This document shows, piece by piece, positions 10,525 to 22,462 of a DNA stretch of 64,000 nt. Each line of letters opens with the position of its first letter. Within the stretch, counting starts at the first letter, position 1. The notes beneath the pieces are model-generated. The model saw nothing but the letters and a program-made list of their open reading frames with translations. It made no database searches and had not been told where the DNA came from. Where the stretch lies: assembly GCF_003086295.3 (NCBI RefSeq), contig NC_092038.1, positions 104,377,837 through 104,441,836 on the forward strand, written 5' to 3'. The position numbers and the translations under genes are program-made. This stretch comes from Arachis hypogaea (lineage: Eukaryota; Streptophyta; Magnoliopsida; Fabales; Fabaceae).

Positions 10525-12331
10525 CTAACTATAGTACCTTCTTAGGTTACAGGCATGCCATGACCTTGGCAGCTCTCGCCCCTCGAGGTCGGATACCTTT
10601 TAGTAACCTTTCCCCAGTACTTCTACAACTCGGTAAGGTCCTTTCCAGTGAGCTGCTAGCTTCCCTTCTCCTGATCGACCTGCTCCGATGTCGTTTCGGA
10701 TTAAGATGAGATCGTTGGTGGCGTAACTTTGTTGGCTTACCTTCTGATTATATCTTAAAGCCATTTGATATTTTAGTGATTCCTCTCTAATCTGAGCTCT
10801 TTCTCGGACTTCTGAAAGTAGGTCGAGCTCCTTTCTTTGATTTGGAAGTTGGCCTCTTTATTATAGAGGATCATTTTGGGAGATCCTTCTTCTATTTCTA
10901 CTGGAATCATTGCCTCCATTCCATAAGCAGGTCGAAAGGTTGATTCTCCTGTGGTTGAATGTGGGGTTGTCCGATATGCCCATAGGACTTGTGGGAGTTC
11001 TTCAGCCCAAGCTCCCTTTGCGTCCTGTAGCCTTCGTTTTAACCCAGTCAATATGACTTTATTGGCAGCTTCTGCCTGTCTGTTGGCTTGTGGGTGTTCT
11101 ACAGATGTGAATTGGAGCTTTATTTTCAGGTCAGCTACCAGGTTCCTGAAACTTGTATCGGTAAATTAAGCACCATTATCAGTGGTAATGGAGTAAGGAA
11201 CCCCAAACCTTGTGATAATATTTCTATATAGGAATTTTTGACTTCTTTGGGCGGTAGTAGTAGCTAGTGGCTCTACTTCAATCCACTTTGTGAAGTAGTC
11301 TACGCCTACAATGAGAAACTTGGCTTACCCTGAACCTTGGGGGAAGGGTCTGAGGAGGTCAAGTCCTCACTTTGCGAATGGCCAGGGTGATGTAACAGAG
11401 ATGAGTTCTTCAGGAGGAGCTATGTGGAAGTTGGCATGCTACAGGCATGGTGGGCATTTCTAGACGAACTCTGTTACTTCCTTTTGTAAGGTCGGCCAGT
11501 AGAAACCAGCTTTAAGTACCTTTTTTTAAAGTGCTCGTGCTCCTAGGTGGTTGCCACACATGGCACTGTGTACTTCTTCCAAGACTTCTCCTGTATCAGA
11601 GGCCGGCACACATTTTAGGAGTGGTGTTGAAATCCCTCTCCTGTATAAGATGTTGCCCACTATGGTGTAGTACTGTGCTTATCGTACTAGCCTTTTCACC
11701 TCATTTTTATCTGTGAGAAGTGTCTCAGACTTGAGGTAGTTGATTATGGGGGTCATCCATCCTTGATCCTGACCTGATATGGTTAGGACCTTTACTTCCT
11801 ACGAGATTGATGGACTTTGCAATGTTTCTTGGATAAGGATTCTATTATTGCCCCCTGGTTTGGTGCTGGCTAGTTTTGAAAGTGCATCAGCTCGAGTATT
11901 CTGTTCCCGAGGTATATGTCGCACCTCATATCCCCCGAACTGTTCGAGTTGTACTCTGGTTTTGTCCAAGTATTTTTTCATGGTGGGATCCTTAGCTTGA
12001 TAGCTCCCTTCTATCTGTGAGGTAACTACTTGTGAATCACTGAAGATGGTAAGCCTTTGGACCCCTACCTCCCTACCCAGCCTTAAACCAGCCAGTAGTG
12101 CCTCATATTCTGCCTGATTATTTGAGGCAGAGAATTCGAACTTTAGTGATAGATCGATTTGGGTTCTCTGATCACTTTCGATAATTACACATGTGCCATT
12201 CCCGGTCTTCTTTAAGGATCCGTCTATGTAGAGATTCTATTTTGTAGGAGTTCCCGGAGTGTTAGTGTACTTGGCAATGAAGTCGGCCAGATATTGTGAT
12301 TTGATGGCTGTTCGAGATTCATATTGAAGAT
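10525..12331 (-). pseudogene. Tat-B pol, RNase H and integrase part, broken
   Basis: On the minus strand the C-terminus reads WHACNLRRYYS and stops at 10525-10527, identical in style to Tat-1 and Tat-2. Upstream are the integrase end (EELPQVLWAYRTTPHST, YGMEAMIP near 10920-11050), the degenerate integrase catalytic and zinc regions (11060-11560), and the second RNase H (IPREQNTRADALSKLAS near 11860-11930). Frameshifts and stops break it throughout. The rest of pol resumes at 31741, beyond the solo LTR-A. It is non-functional. Confidence 0.78.
12327..12331. repeat. Target site duplication AAGAT, left copy
   Basis: AAGAT at 12327-12331 is repeated at 31741-31745, on the outer sides of the split solo LTR-A. 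Removing the LTR and one copy rejoins Tat-B pol. Confidence 0.85.
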
Positions 12332-13115
12332 TGGTGCACGAAATTGTGATACACAATGGCACCAACAACTTGGTCGCACAATTGTAATCTCACTCTTTTT
12401 CACAGCTTTGCACAACTAACCAGCAAGTGCACTGGGTCGTCTAAGTAATACCTTACGTGAGTAAGGGTCGATCCCACAGAGATTGTCGGCTTGAAGCAAG
12501 CTATGGTCACCTTGTAAATCTCAGTCAGGCAGATTAAAATGGTTATGGTGTTTGATAATTAAAATATAAATAAAACATAAAGTAAAAATAGAGATACTTA
12601 TGTAATTCATTGGTGGGAATTTCAGATAAGCATATGAAGATGCTTCATCCCTCTTGAATCTCTGCTTTCCTACTACCTTCATCCAATCCTTCATACTCCT
12701 TTCCATAGTAAGCTGTATGTTCGGGTTTCACCGATGTCAATGGCTACCTCCCGTCCTATCAGTGAAAATGGTCCAAATGCGCTGACACCGCACGGCTAAT
12801 CATCTGTCGGTTCTCGATCATGTTGGAATAGAATCCAGTGATCCTTTTATGTCTGTCACTACGTCCAACAGTTGCGAGTTTGAAGCTCATCACAGTCATC
12901 CCTTCCTAGATTCTACTCAAAATACCACAGACAAGGTTTAGACTTTTTGGATCTCAGGAATGACCGCCAATAATTCTAGCTTATACCACGAAGACTCCGA
13001 TCTTTCCTAATGGAGGCCAAGAGATACACGCTCAATCTTAAGTAGAATGGAAGTGGTTGTCAGTCACGCGTTCATAGGTGAGAATGATGATGAGTGTCAC
13101 AGATCATCACATTTA
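12332..13115 (-). mobile_element. Solo LTR-A, left fragment
   Basis: The minus-strand 3' end of an LTR-A (TGGTGCACG in plus orientation). It continues to 13115, where an LTR-C element is inserted, and resumes at 30878. Together the pieces make one LTR of about 1.64 kb with no internal region and a matching 5-bp duplication, so it is a solo LTR. Confidence 0.88.
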
Positions 13116-15268
13116 TGATGCCAGGGCATCTTGGCCAGTTTCACTGACCTTTTCTTTACTGTTTTAGGGTAGTTTCACGTATTTTCTTAGTAAATAAGCA
13201 AGTTTTGGATGAAAAAACACTTAAACCTTGATTCAAGCAATTATTGTGAACTTTATATGATTTCATGAGGATTAGGCAGGAATTGTATGATATAATTGAT
13301 GATGCATAATCTCATGACTTGGAACAGAGCTTTGATGCACCTTAATTGCTTGATTTTAGGACAAAGGAAGAAAGAAGGAGCCACGTTAATCTAAATAATG
13401 TGACCACTAACATGGAATGGGAACAAGCTTGTAGCGTTAATGGAAAAAGTGATCACCAATAACGCCCTCGAAGCCATCATAGCCCACGTTAGTTGCCACG
13501 TTAACTACATTAATGTGGTAGCTAACGTAGAGGAGGAGAAGGAGCTCCAATGTTAGTGGTAAAAGTGATTGCCACTAACGTTCCACAAAGGCACAATGAA
13601 GCCATGTTAAGAGTCACGTTAATCCAATTAATGTGAACTCTAACGTGGGATGAAGAACCAATCACCAACGTTAGTGACACTCACCTTTGTCACTAACGTT
13701 GGACCAACCTAAGAGTGGCCACGTTAGTGGTCACGTTAAGACCACTAACATGAGAGATAACATGGATCTAAGCATGATAAGCCAACGTTAATGACACTCA
13801 CCAATGTCACTAACGTTGGAGATGGCAATCACTACCACGTTAGTGGCCACGTTAATCTAATTAACGTGAACTCTAACGTGGGAAGGAGGGGCGTTTGGAG
13901 CGTTAGTGACAAAAGTAAGAGTCACTAACGCTCTCGAAGCTTAGGCATGCCCACATTAGGAGTCACGTTAGTTATACTAACGTGAACTCTAACGTAGGGA
14001 AAGGGGGCACAAGGCAACGTTATTGGAAAAGGTGATTCCCAATAACGTTTGCGAAGGACCAAGAGGCAACGTTAGTGGTCACGTTAGTGCCACTAACATT
14101 GATCATTTTGGGTTAGAACGTTAGTGGAAAACGTGATTGTCACTAACGTTCTCGAACCCACATCCTCACTTAACGTTAATGCCACTAACGTCCTAATTAA
14201 CGCCCATGCCTAACTCACACTTTTCTGCAAACAAAGTTGAGCCCACTAAAGATTGTAACTGCTTCAACTCAAGATCAAAGGCCCATATCTAAGACTTGAA
14301 GAACTCATTAGAAGATCAAGAAGAGTAGTATATATAGGAGTAGTTTTGAACTATAGACAAGCTTGGCACTTTTGGCGAACTACACTCTGTATATTTACAT
14401 TCTGCATTTTATAGTTTGTGAAGAATGTACTCTTTCCTACCATTTTCCATTTCCAGAGCTATGAACAACTAAACCCCTTTCATTGGGTTAGGGAGCTTTG
14501 TTATAATTTGATGGATCAATTATAGTTTTCATTCTTCTTCCTCTTTGTTTTCTCTTGATTTACTAGAAAGCTTTCGATCTTAATCTAATTGGTTAGTTGT
14601 CTTGGAAAAGAAACTCTCCATAATTGGATATTCTCTGAGCCTTGGAAAAGGGATGAGGAGATCATGCTAGAAATGCTTTCTCATGTTGGACCAAATTGGG
14701 GTTTGGGCGGATATAGTGACATGTAATCCTCCTAACACTTTGATTTGAAAATACATGTGGTATAATCAGTGACCATACTTCATCTCTTCCCATGAGCAAT
14801 TAAATCAAGGAATTGGGCAATTGTTCAAGCTTAGAGAGATTGGATTGCCAAGGAATTGGGATCCAATCACTTAAGATTGTCAAGGAGATCAATGAATGCA
14901 TTGATTGAGGAAGAGATGATAATGAACTTGATCCGGAGAATGCAACATCTCCTAAGCCCAATGAATCCCCCATCTCTGATCTCACCCATTCTCTTTACTT
15001 TTTACCATTTATTTCCATGTTCATCTCCCCAAATCCCCATTTAAGATTCTGCACTTTATTTTTTGTAATTTACTTTTCTACCATTTAATTTCTTGCAAAT
15101 CTCAACTACATTTCTGTTTAGCTCAACTAGCACACTCTTTCAACTAAAGTTGCTTGACCAATCAATCCCTGTGGGATTCGACCTCACTCTATTGTGAGTT
15201 TTTACTTGACGATAATTTAGTATACTTTTCAAAAGGAAATTTGTTGAGAGATAAGTTTTCGTGCATCA
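13116..15268 (+). mobile_element. LTR-C 5' LTR (2153 bp)
   Basis: Starts TGATGCCAGGG and ends GTGCATCA, six bases before the PBS. 13385-14205 is an array of ACGTTA/TAACGT inverted repeats. A TATATATA lies at 14328-14335 and the shared U5 block at 15171-15235. Confidence 0.88.
14328..14335 (+). promoter_or_regulatory. TATA box of LTR-C
   Basis: TATATATA followed by GGAG, about 120 bases downstream of the inverted-repeat array. It is present at the same place in the 3' LTR (about 29938) and in the disrupted copy near 36330. Confidence 0.5.
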
Positions 15269-15274
15269 AGTTTA

Positions 15275-15292
15275 TGGCGCCATTGCTGGAGA
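15275..15292 (+). other. Primer-binding site (tRNA-Asp), degenerate
   Basis: TGGCGCCATTGCTGGAGA, six bases after the LTR end. It differs at three positions from the perfect tRNA-Asp complement TGGCGCCGTTGCCGGGGA. Confidence 0.75.
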
Positions 15293-15563
15293 TTGATTTT
15301 GTATGGACAATGATTAAGTTGGAAGTTTACTAGATTGAGCATTTTCGTTTTATTGTTTAATTTGCCTAGTTATTTACTTTTAGTTTCAATTAATTCTCTT
15401 CCTCACCCCCTATCCCCTCGTTATTTTCTTTTTCTTTGAATTTACTTACAATTCTACTCACTAACCCACTAACTGTTTGATAATTTGCACCACTCACACT
15501 AACAATCACTCTAACAAGAATAATCACTTCATTTTATTTCTTGCTGTGTGCTTTGTTAGTTGT

Positions 15564-16022
15564 ATGACAGGGAGAAGAAGCAGAGCTTCAACTTCGTTTA
15601 ATTCTGAACCTGAGAGGACCCTCCGTAAATTAAGGAGGGAAGCAAGAGGGAAAAGAGTTGTTGGTGCTGAGGAAGAGGAAGAGTACTTTGAAACAAACAT
15701 GGAGGAGAACTTGGAAAACAACCATGAAGAAGAGGCTCATAACCATGCCAGAGAAGGCCCTGTGAATCATGATGGGCAAGAAAGGAGCGTTCTAGGCTCT
15801 TACATCAATCCAAACCCAGGAAATTGTGAAAGTATCATCCAAAAGCCCACCATACATGCCAACAACTTTGAATTAAAACCCCAGCTCATCACCCTTATTC
15901 AGAACAACTGTTCACTCGGAGGAGGTGCCCAAGAAGACCCCAATCAACATCTAACCACCTTGCTAAGAATATGTGACACTTTTCACTCAGGGACAAAGCA
16001 TCTAAGTGGTTGGAATCATTCC
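15564..16022 (+). pseudogene. LTR-C gag, N-terminal part (split by Tat-1)
   Basis: I start it at the ATG at 15564 (MTGRRSRAS), which matches the start of the homologous gag at 59880. Shared blocks include EPERTLRKLRREARGKR, VLGSYINPNPGNC and ANNFELKPQL. Near 15976 about 52 bases present in the 60039 homologue are missing, shifting the frame before RDKASKWLESF. The gag is then cut at 16022 by the Tat-1 insertion (TSD ATTCC) and resumes at 25431. Gag would form the particle shell; this copy cannot be full length. Confidence 0.8.
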
Positions 16023-16469
16023 TGTTCATACCCTGACCGGGCTCCTCCAACTCGGCAAATTCATAAGAGGTCCGACCTCGTCCTAAGGCTCACACCTAAA
16101 GGTCGGACCTCGGACAATAAAGCAAGGAAGGCCCATCAAAAGGAACGCAGCCCAAAACCTAAAGGCCGAAAAGGCCTAGAAAAGGTGGTTCCACAAAGAT
16201 AGAGATAAAACTCCCAAAGATAAGATAAGATAAGAATATCTTATCCAGGGAAGATCACGGCCAACTACTATAAATACACTGGAGCACCCAGGTATGATAT
16301 TCATTCCACGTTCTACACATATCTGCTTGGACCCATGCTAACTTAAGCATCGGAGTGTCATTGCAGGTACAACCACCAACCACTCTGCATATCAAGCTCG
16401 GGTCCCTGAACCCCCACCTCGGGCCTCTCCAGACGACCGAGCTACATGTTTCAGGTAACCCTCGGAACA
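16023..16469 (+). mobile_element. Tat-1 5' LTR (447 bp)
   Basis: Starts TGTTCATACC and ends CTCGGAACA, one base before the PBS. The TATA box is at 16269-16276. It also contains a GATAAGATAAGAT repeat near 16217. Confidence 0.92.
16269..16276 (+). promoter_or_regulatory. TATA box of Tat LTR
   Basis: TATAAATA, 246 bases into the 5' LTR. The same offset occurs in the 3' LTR (25230-25237), and there is a copy in the Tat-2 LTR (46509-46516). Confidence 0.65.
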
Positions 16470-16470
16470 T

Positions 16471-16488
16471 TGGCGCCGTTGCCGGGGA
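16471..16488 (+). other. Primer-binding site (tRNA-Asp), perfect
   Basis: TGGCGCCGTTGCCGGGGA, the exact complement of the plant tRNA-Asp(GUC) 3' end as I know it, one base after the LTR. Confidence 0.9.
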
Positions 16489-16509
16489 CCTGGAAGTCAT
16501 CCCTCTACC

Positions 16510-19020
16510 ATGGCGGACGACCCTCACAACAATGACCGCACTGCATCTGAACAAGAGGACGAAATTGACACTGGAGAACGACCGGACAGCCCTCTATCAC
16601 CACGCACTCCAGGAGGAAACAAACAGAATCGCCCAAAGACATCACTCCCAAACAAAGATCCACAAAATTCCAAAAAAGAGAAGAGCTCGGAAATTCTAGA
16701 AGCAGTCCGGGCACAACAAAACCGACTGAAACAACTCGAAGAGGACATAAAGAAGCAGAAAGAAACTGAACAAGATCTGAGAAGGGAGACTCGAAAGCGC
16801 AGAGAATTAGAAGAAAAACTGCGGAAAATAGAGGCCAACCTGAAAGACCGGACAGAACGCGGCACCACCCCCGAAGGCAACCATGATCCCTTCACGCAAG
16901 AGATCATGAAGGAAAAGGTACCGCGAAACTTCAAACCACCCGATATGGATCTCTACGACGGCACCACCGATCCAAGTCACCACCTCAGCAACTTCAGAAG
17001 CAGAATGTACCTAGTCGACGCCTCCGACGCGATTCGGTGCAAAGCCTTCCCCACCACTCTCACCAAGTCAGCCATGAAGTGGTTCGACAACCTGCCACCA
17101 AGATCAATCACCAGCTTCGAAGACCTAACCAAAAAATTCCTAACAAGGTTCTCTATTCAAAAGGACAAGACAAAACATGCCCCCAGTCTACTCGGGATCA
17201 AACAAGGTAACCAAGAAACTCTCCGAGAATACATGGAGCGATTCAACAAAGCCTGCCTGGACATACAACACTTGCCCACGGAAGCAGCCATCATGGGACT
17301 AGCAAACGGCCTAAAAGAGGGACCGTTTAGCCAATCCCTATCCAAACGATACCCGACCTCCCTATACGAGGTGCAGGAGCGGGCAGAAAAATATATCAAC
17401 ATGGAGGAAACCTCCCAGCTAAGAGACTCTTCTAGGAAGGAATCAACCTACCCACTCCGAGATCGAGATCGGGAACAGAAGAAGAAAGAAGAACCCAACT
17501 CGGACAAGCCACGGAAGTACCACAACTACACCCCCCTCCGAGTCTCCCTGGTAGACATCTACAGAGAAGTATGCCACACCAAAAAAATCCCACCGCCCCG
17601 ACCGCTAAAACACAAGAGGGCGGGGAGAGATCGGTCCGAATACTGTGAATATCACAAGCTCTACGGTCATTCTACTAACGACTGCTACGACCTAAAAAAT
17701 GTTATAGAAAAGCTAGCCAGAGAAGGAAAACTCGACAGATACATAGCAGAGAAAGGAGAAGAGACCAGGAAGAGAAGGCGGGGAGATAACGAAGATCGGG
17801 CCGAACAAACCCCGCGAACCCCTGAAAGACACGTTCACATGATAAATGGAGGTTTTGCAGGCGGAGGAACATCCAGATCCTCGCAAAAAAGACACCTCAA
17901 AGAAGTCTATCACGTCCGAGAAGACAGTCCCCTGCCCGAATTACCTACCATCTCATTTACCCGAGAAGATGCTCAAGGGATAATACCCGGGCACGACGAT
18001 CCAATGGTAATCACCATTATCCTAGCAAACGCCAACTTACATCGAACCCTGATTGACCAGGGAAGCTCAGCAGATATCCTGTTCAAAACGGCCTTCGACA
18101 AGCTCGGACTTGAGGAAAAAGAACTAAAGGCCTATCCCACCGACCTATTTGGGCTAGGGGATACCCCGATCCATCCCTTAGGATACATCTCGCTACACAC
18201 TACCTTTGGAAGAGGCGAGCAATCCAAAACATTAAGCATCGACTACATTATAGTCGACGTCACTTCAGCATACAATGCCCTCATTGGGCGACCAACCCTA
18301 AACAGACTGGCAGCTATAGTCTCGACCCCACACCTCTGTATGAAGTTCCCTACCGCAAAAGGAATCGCTACCCTAAAAGGCGACCAAAAACTAGCGCGGC
18401 GATGTTACAACGAAAGCCTGAGCCTAAAAGGGAAAGAGGTCGACACAATAGAACTCGGACGAGTTCAATCCCGAGAAGATCTTCGGCCACAACCAGAGGG
18501 AGAAACCGAAAGAGTCCAGATTGGGAACACACCTGAAAAAATAACAAACATAGGAGCAAACCTCGAAGCAGGCCTAAAAGAGAAACTCATAACCATCTTA
18601 AAGGAGAATTCCGACCTCTTCGCCTGGAAAGCTTCCGACATGCCAGGCATAAGCCCCGACCTGATGTGCCATGAGCTATCAGTTTACCCGGGATCCCGAC
18701 CTGTCCAACAAAGACGCCGAAAGCTCGGACCCGAGCGCATGCAAGCAATAGAAGAACAAGTACAAGCACTGCTAGATGCAGGGTTCATTAGGGAAGTAAA
18801 ATACCCCCTATGGCTCGCAAACGTGGTCCTGGTGAAAAAGCCCAATGGAAAATGGAGGATGTGCGTCAATTACACGGATCTCAACAAAGCCTGCCCCAAA
18901 GACCCATATCCACTACCAAACATCGACGCCTTAGTAGACGCAGCCTCAGGCTATAAATATCTCTCCTTCATGGACGCATACTCGAGATACAATCAAATCC
19001 CGATGTACGGACCCGACTAA
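16510..19020 (+). pseudogene. Tat-1 gag-protease-RT N-terminal frame (836 codons)
   Basis: Starts at ATG 16510, 22 bases past the PBS. Residues 55-120 form a charged coiled coil. About 165-285 is the retrotransposon gag domain (AMKWFDNLPP, FLTRFSIQ, LREYMERFNKACLD). A zinc knuckle CEYHKLYGHSTNDC begins at residue 379, with the unusual spacing C-x2-H-x4-H-x4-C. The protease active site is IDQGSS (Asp 516), followed by ALIGRPTL. RT begins near residue 770 (GFIREVKYPLWLANVV). The frame ends at TAA 19018-19020, where Tat-2 has CAA (Gln), a C-to-T change. Gag and protease are therefore intact in this copy, but RT is cut before the YVDD motif. Confidence 0.88.
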
Positions 19021-20768
19021 GAAAAGACCTCGTTCATAACCCCAAGGGCAAACTACTGCTACGTAGTAATGCCCTTCGGGCTGAAGAACGCAGGGGCAAC
19101 CTACCAGAGGCTAATGAACAAAGTGTTCTCAGAGCACATCGGACTACAGTTGGAGGTGTACGTCGACGACATGCTGGTAAGGACACAAGAAGACAGAAAC
19201 TTGCTGACCGACCTCACCAGTGTCCTCGGCACCCTCAGAAAACACAACATGAGACTTAACCCGACAAAGTGCACCTTCGCCGCAGAAGCCGGAAAGTTCT
19301 TAGGCTTCATGCTGACCCAAAGGGGCATCGAAGCGAACCCGGACAAATGCCAAGCGATACTCAATATGAAGAGCCCGACGAGTGTCAAAGAAGTACAACA
19401 ACTGAATGGAAGGCTAGCCGCCCTATCAAGATTCTTGGCAGAATCAGCAATAAAATCACTACCTCTCTACTCACTCCTAAAGAAAGGGAAACCCTTCTCA
19501 TGGACCACGGAGTGCGAAAAAGCCTTTCAAGAATTCAAGGAATTCCTCGGGCAGCCACCAATCCTAACCCGACCTTTAAAGGGAGAAGAACTCGTACTAT
19601 ACCTCTCGGTTGGACATCGAGCAGTCGCTTCAGCATTAATACGAGAAAATGACCAAGGACAACACCCCATATACTTTGTAAGCAAGGCACTACAAGGGGC
19701 CGAATTAAATTATCAGAAGATAGAAAAATTCGCCTACGCCCTAGTGTTCACAGCTCGGAGGCTCCGTCCCTACTTTCAAGCCCACACCATCAAAGTCCGG
19801 ACAAACCAACCCATGAGACACATCCTCCAAAAAACAGACCTGGCAGGACGAATACTGCAATGGGCGGTGGAACTGTCCGAGTTCGACCTCCACTATGAAA
19901 CCCGGACTGCCATAAAATCTCAGTATCTAGCCGACTTCATCGCAGAATACACTGAGACCCCTGGAACCCCACTCTCATGGAACCTGTATGTCGACGGGTC
20001 CTCAAACAAAACTGGAAGCGGAGCCGGGGTTATACTCGAAAGCGACCAAGGAACGCGGATAGAACTATCCCTAAAATTCGAGTTCCAGGCTTCGAACAAC
20101 CAAGCCGAATACGAGGCCCTACTAGCAGGTCTAAAGCTAGCCGAAGAGGTCGGAGCCCAGAAAATCACAATCTTCAGCGACTCCCAGGTCGTCACATCAC
20201 AAGTAAATGGAAGCTACCAGGCCAAAGACCCCTCCATGAAAAAATACCTGGACCAAACACAGGCACAACTACGCCACTTTTCAGAGATACAGATTCAGCA
20301 CATACCTCGGGAACAAAACGCCCGGGCAGACGCCCTCTCAAAGCTCGCCAGCACCAAGCCCGGAGGCAACAACAGAAGCCTCCTCCAGGAAACCTTACAA
20401 TTCCCCTCCGTGCTAAGAGAGGAAGAAACGCTAAATATATCCAACCAACAACAAGGATGGATGACCCCCATACTCAACTACCTGAAGTCGGGAACTCTCC
20501 CCGCCGAAAGAAAGGGAGCTAAAAGACTCACGAAAGACGCCCAGAATTATACACTAATTCACGACGTATTATACAGAAGAGGTTTCTCAAACCCCCTCCT
20601 TAGGTGCGTCCCGACCTCAGAAACGAAGAACGTCCTCGAAGAAATCCACGGAGGCATGTGTGGGAACCATCTCGGAGCTCGGGCATTATCCAAAAAAGTA
20701 GTCCGAGCCGGGTTCTACTGGCCAACCTTGCAGAAAGACGCAACGGAATTTGTGAAAATATGCCCCCC
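19021..20768 (+). pseudogene. Tat-1 pol, RT to integrase zinc region (same frame after the stop)
   Basis: Continues in the same frame after the TAA. It contains the RT catalytic YVDD at 19159-19170, the RT connection and first Ty3-type RNase H (FVSKALQGAELNYQKIEKFAYAL), then a second, archaeal-type RNase H (LYVDGSSNKTGSGAG, AEYEALLAGL, IFSDSQ, REQNARADALSKLAS). Two RNase H domains are a known mark of the Tat lineage. The integrase zinc motif begins (GNHLGARALSKKV, FYWPTL). At 20763-20768 a run of six C replaces seven C in Tat-2, and the frame is lost inside the CPPC of the zinc motif. Confidence 0.88.
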
Positions 20769-21692
20769 TGCCAAAAACACGCCAATTTCCACAAGGCACC
20801 ACCCGAAGACCTTATCAGCATCACCGCACCATGGCCCTTCGCAAAATGGGGACTTGACCTACTCGGCCCGTTCCCCCAAGGACCGGGGCAAGTCAAATAC
20901 CTCATAGTAGGGGTCGACTACTTCACAAAGTGGATCGAAGCTGAACCCTTAGCCACCATTACGGCTCAGAAAAGCCGCAAATTCCTATACAAAAACATTG
21001 TCACAAGATTCGGAGTCCCCTACTCCATCACAACAGACAATGGAACACAGTTCGCGGACACAAGTTTTCAGAACTTGGTGGCCGAACTAAAAATCAAACA
21101 GCAATTCACCTCAGTCGAGCACCCACAAGCCAATGGACAAGCAGAGGCCGCAAATAAATTCATCTTGGCCGGGTTAAAACGAAGACTCCAAGAGGCCAAA
21201 GGGGCATGGGCCGAGGAGCTCCCCCAGGTACTATGGGCATATCGGACAACTCCACACTCTACAACGGGAGAATCGCCATTCCGACTAGCTTACGGGATGG
21301 AGGCAATGATTCCTATCGAAATAGATGAAGGGTCACCCAGAGTCATCTTCTACAACGAAGAAGGTAACCCGCAGGCACAAAAGGAAGAACTCGACCTCCT
21401 CCCCGAGGTCCGAGAAAGAGCCCGGATCCGAGAAGAAGCCTTAAAACGTCGAACGGCCCTCAGATACAATCAGAAAGTAATAAAGCGAAGCTTCTCCATT
21501 CACGACCTAATTCTAATCCGAAATGACATCGGAACACAAAAGTCGGGAGAAGGAAAGCTAGCTGCAAATTGGAAAGGACCATACAAGGTAACAGAAGTCT
21601 TAGGAACAGGCTATTACAAAGTATCCGACCTAGAAGGCAATGAGTTGCCCAGGGCCTGGCACGCCTGTAATCTAAGACGATACTACAGCTAG
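20766..21692 (+). pseudogene. Tat-1 pol, integrase core and C-terminus (shifted frame)
   Basis: After the 1-base deletion the integrase reads in the next frame. Visible are GLDLLGPFPQG (first Asp), TTDNGTQF (second Asp) and HPQANGQAEAANK (Glu), the DD35E triad. Then come EELPQVLWAYRTTPHST and a C-terminal domain ending WHACNLRRYYS. Integrase inserts the cDNA into the chromosome. The domain has all its catalytic residues but no in-frame link to RT. The stop is at 21690-21692. Confidence 0.88.
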
Positions 21693-22462
21693 GAAAATAT
21701 AACCCGAGGTGTACTCTTTTTCCTGCAAAGGTTTTTTAATGAGACACCCGGTCGAGAAAGGCACCCGACCTAGCCAAGGGTAAACATTCTGTAAACATTC
21801 TTTCTTTTTTAATACTAATAGAATTTTTCTCTTTTCTTTCTCCTTCCTCTTCCTCATGATGAAACAAATCCTGGAAAGTACCCCGCCAAGGCGCATTAAT
21901 TTATGCTCGGCAAAACGCAAAAAATCATTGCCAAGAGACCACACAAGGTCGGCAAGATAAAGCGACGAGGTTCAAATTAATGTGAGAAGTTATAAAAGCA
22001 ACTCTGAAAAGGCTCAAAAAGCCAAATAAAAAGAGATTACAAAAATAACTTAAAAGGCCGACCAACGACAAGGTCTGGCCCAACAAAGGGAGTACTCGAC
22101 TGCCCCACCCGAGGTCCGAGAAAAAGCCCGGATCCGAGAAAGAAGCCTTAAAACGGCGAAAACAAAGATTTCGAAAACGCTTACTAAAAAGTTGCTATAC
22201 AACTAAAAAGTACAAGCGAAAAAACGAAATCAAAGGAAAGGGAAAAAAAAAAGTTTCAAAACGCTAGCTAAAAGGTTGTTATCCAAAAACAACTAAAAAG
22301 CATAAAAGCGGAACAAAAAGTCAAAACGCGAACAAAACACCGCATAATAAGCTAAAAAGTTACTACAAGTAGCTAATAGCAAAAAGGTGTCCAAAGCATT
22401 CACAGAAACCATCCAAAAACAAAGGAGCCCACAGGTCGGGCAACAAACCAAAGATAAAAGGA
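21693..22462 (+). other. Tat-1 spacer between pol and antisense gene
   Basis: No gene. It contains GTTG...CAAC inverted words followed by TAAAAAG at intervals (22185-22390). A 66-base unit that is duplicated in Tat-2 occurs once here (about 22260-22330). Confidence 0.55.

Noticed and set aside
13480..14200. Regularly recurring ACGTTA palindromes that look a little like a CRISPR array
   Set aside because: Units and spacers vary in length and sequence, the array lies inside an LTR in an evidently plant genome, and both LTRs carry it. It is an LTR inverted-repeat array.
16471..16488. Possible tRNA-Asp gene fragment
   Set aside because: Only the 18 bases complementary to the tRNA 3' end are present, next to an LTR: a primer-binding site. 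No tRNA arms are visible.
20604..20905. ORFs antisense to Tat pol and gag (for example 16524-16934, 39719-40099, 20600-20905)
   Set aside because: Shadows of the strongly coding plus strand, with no conserved features of their own.
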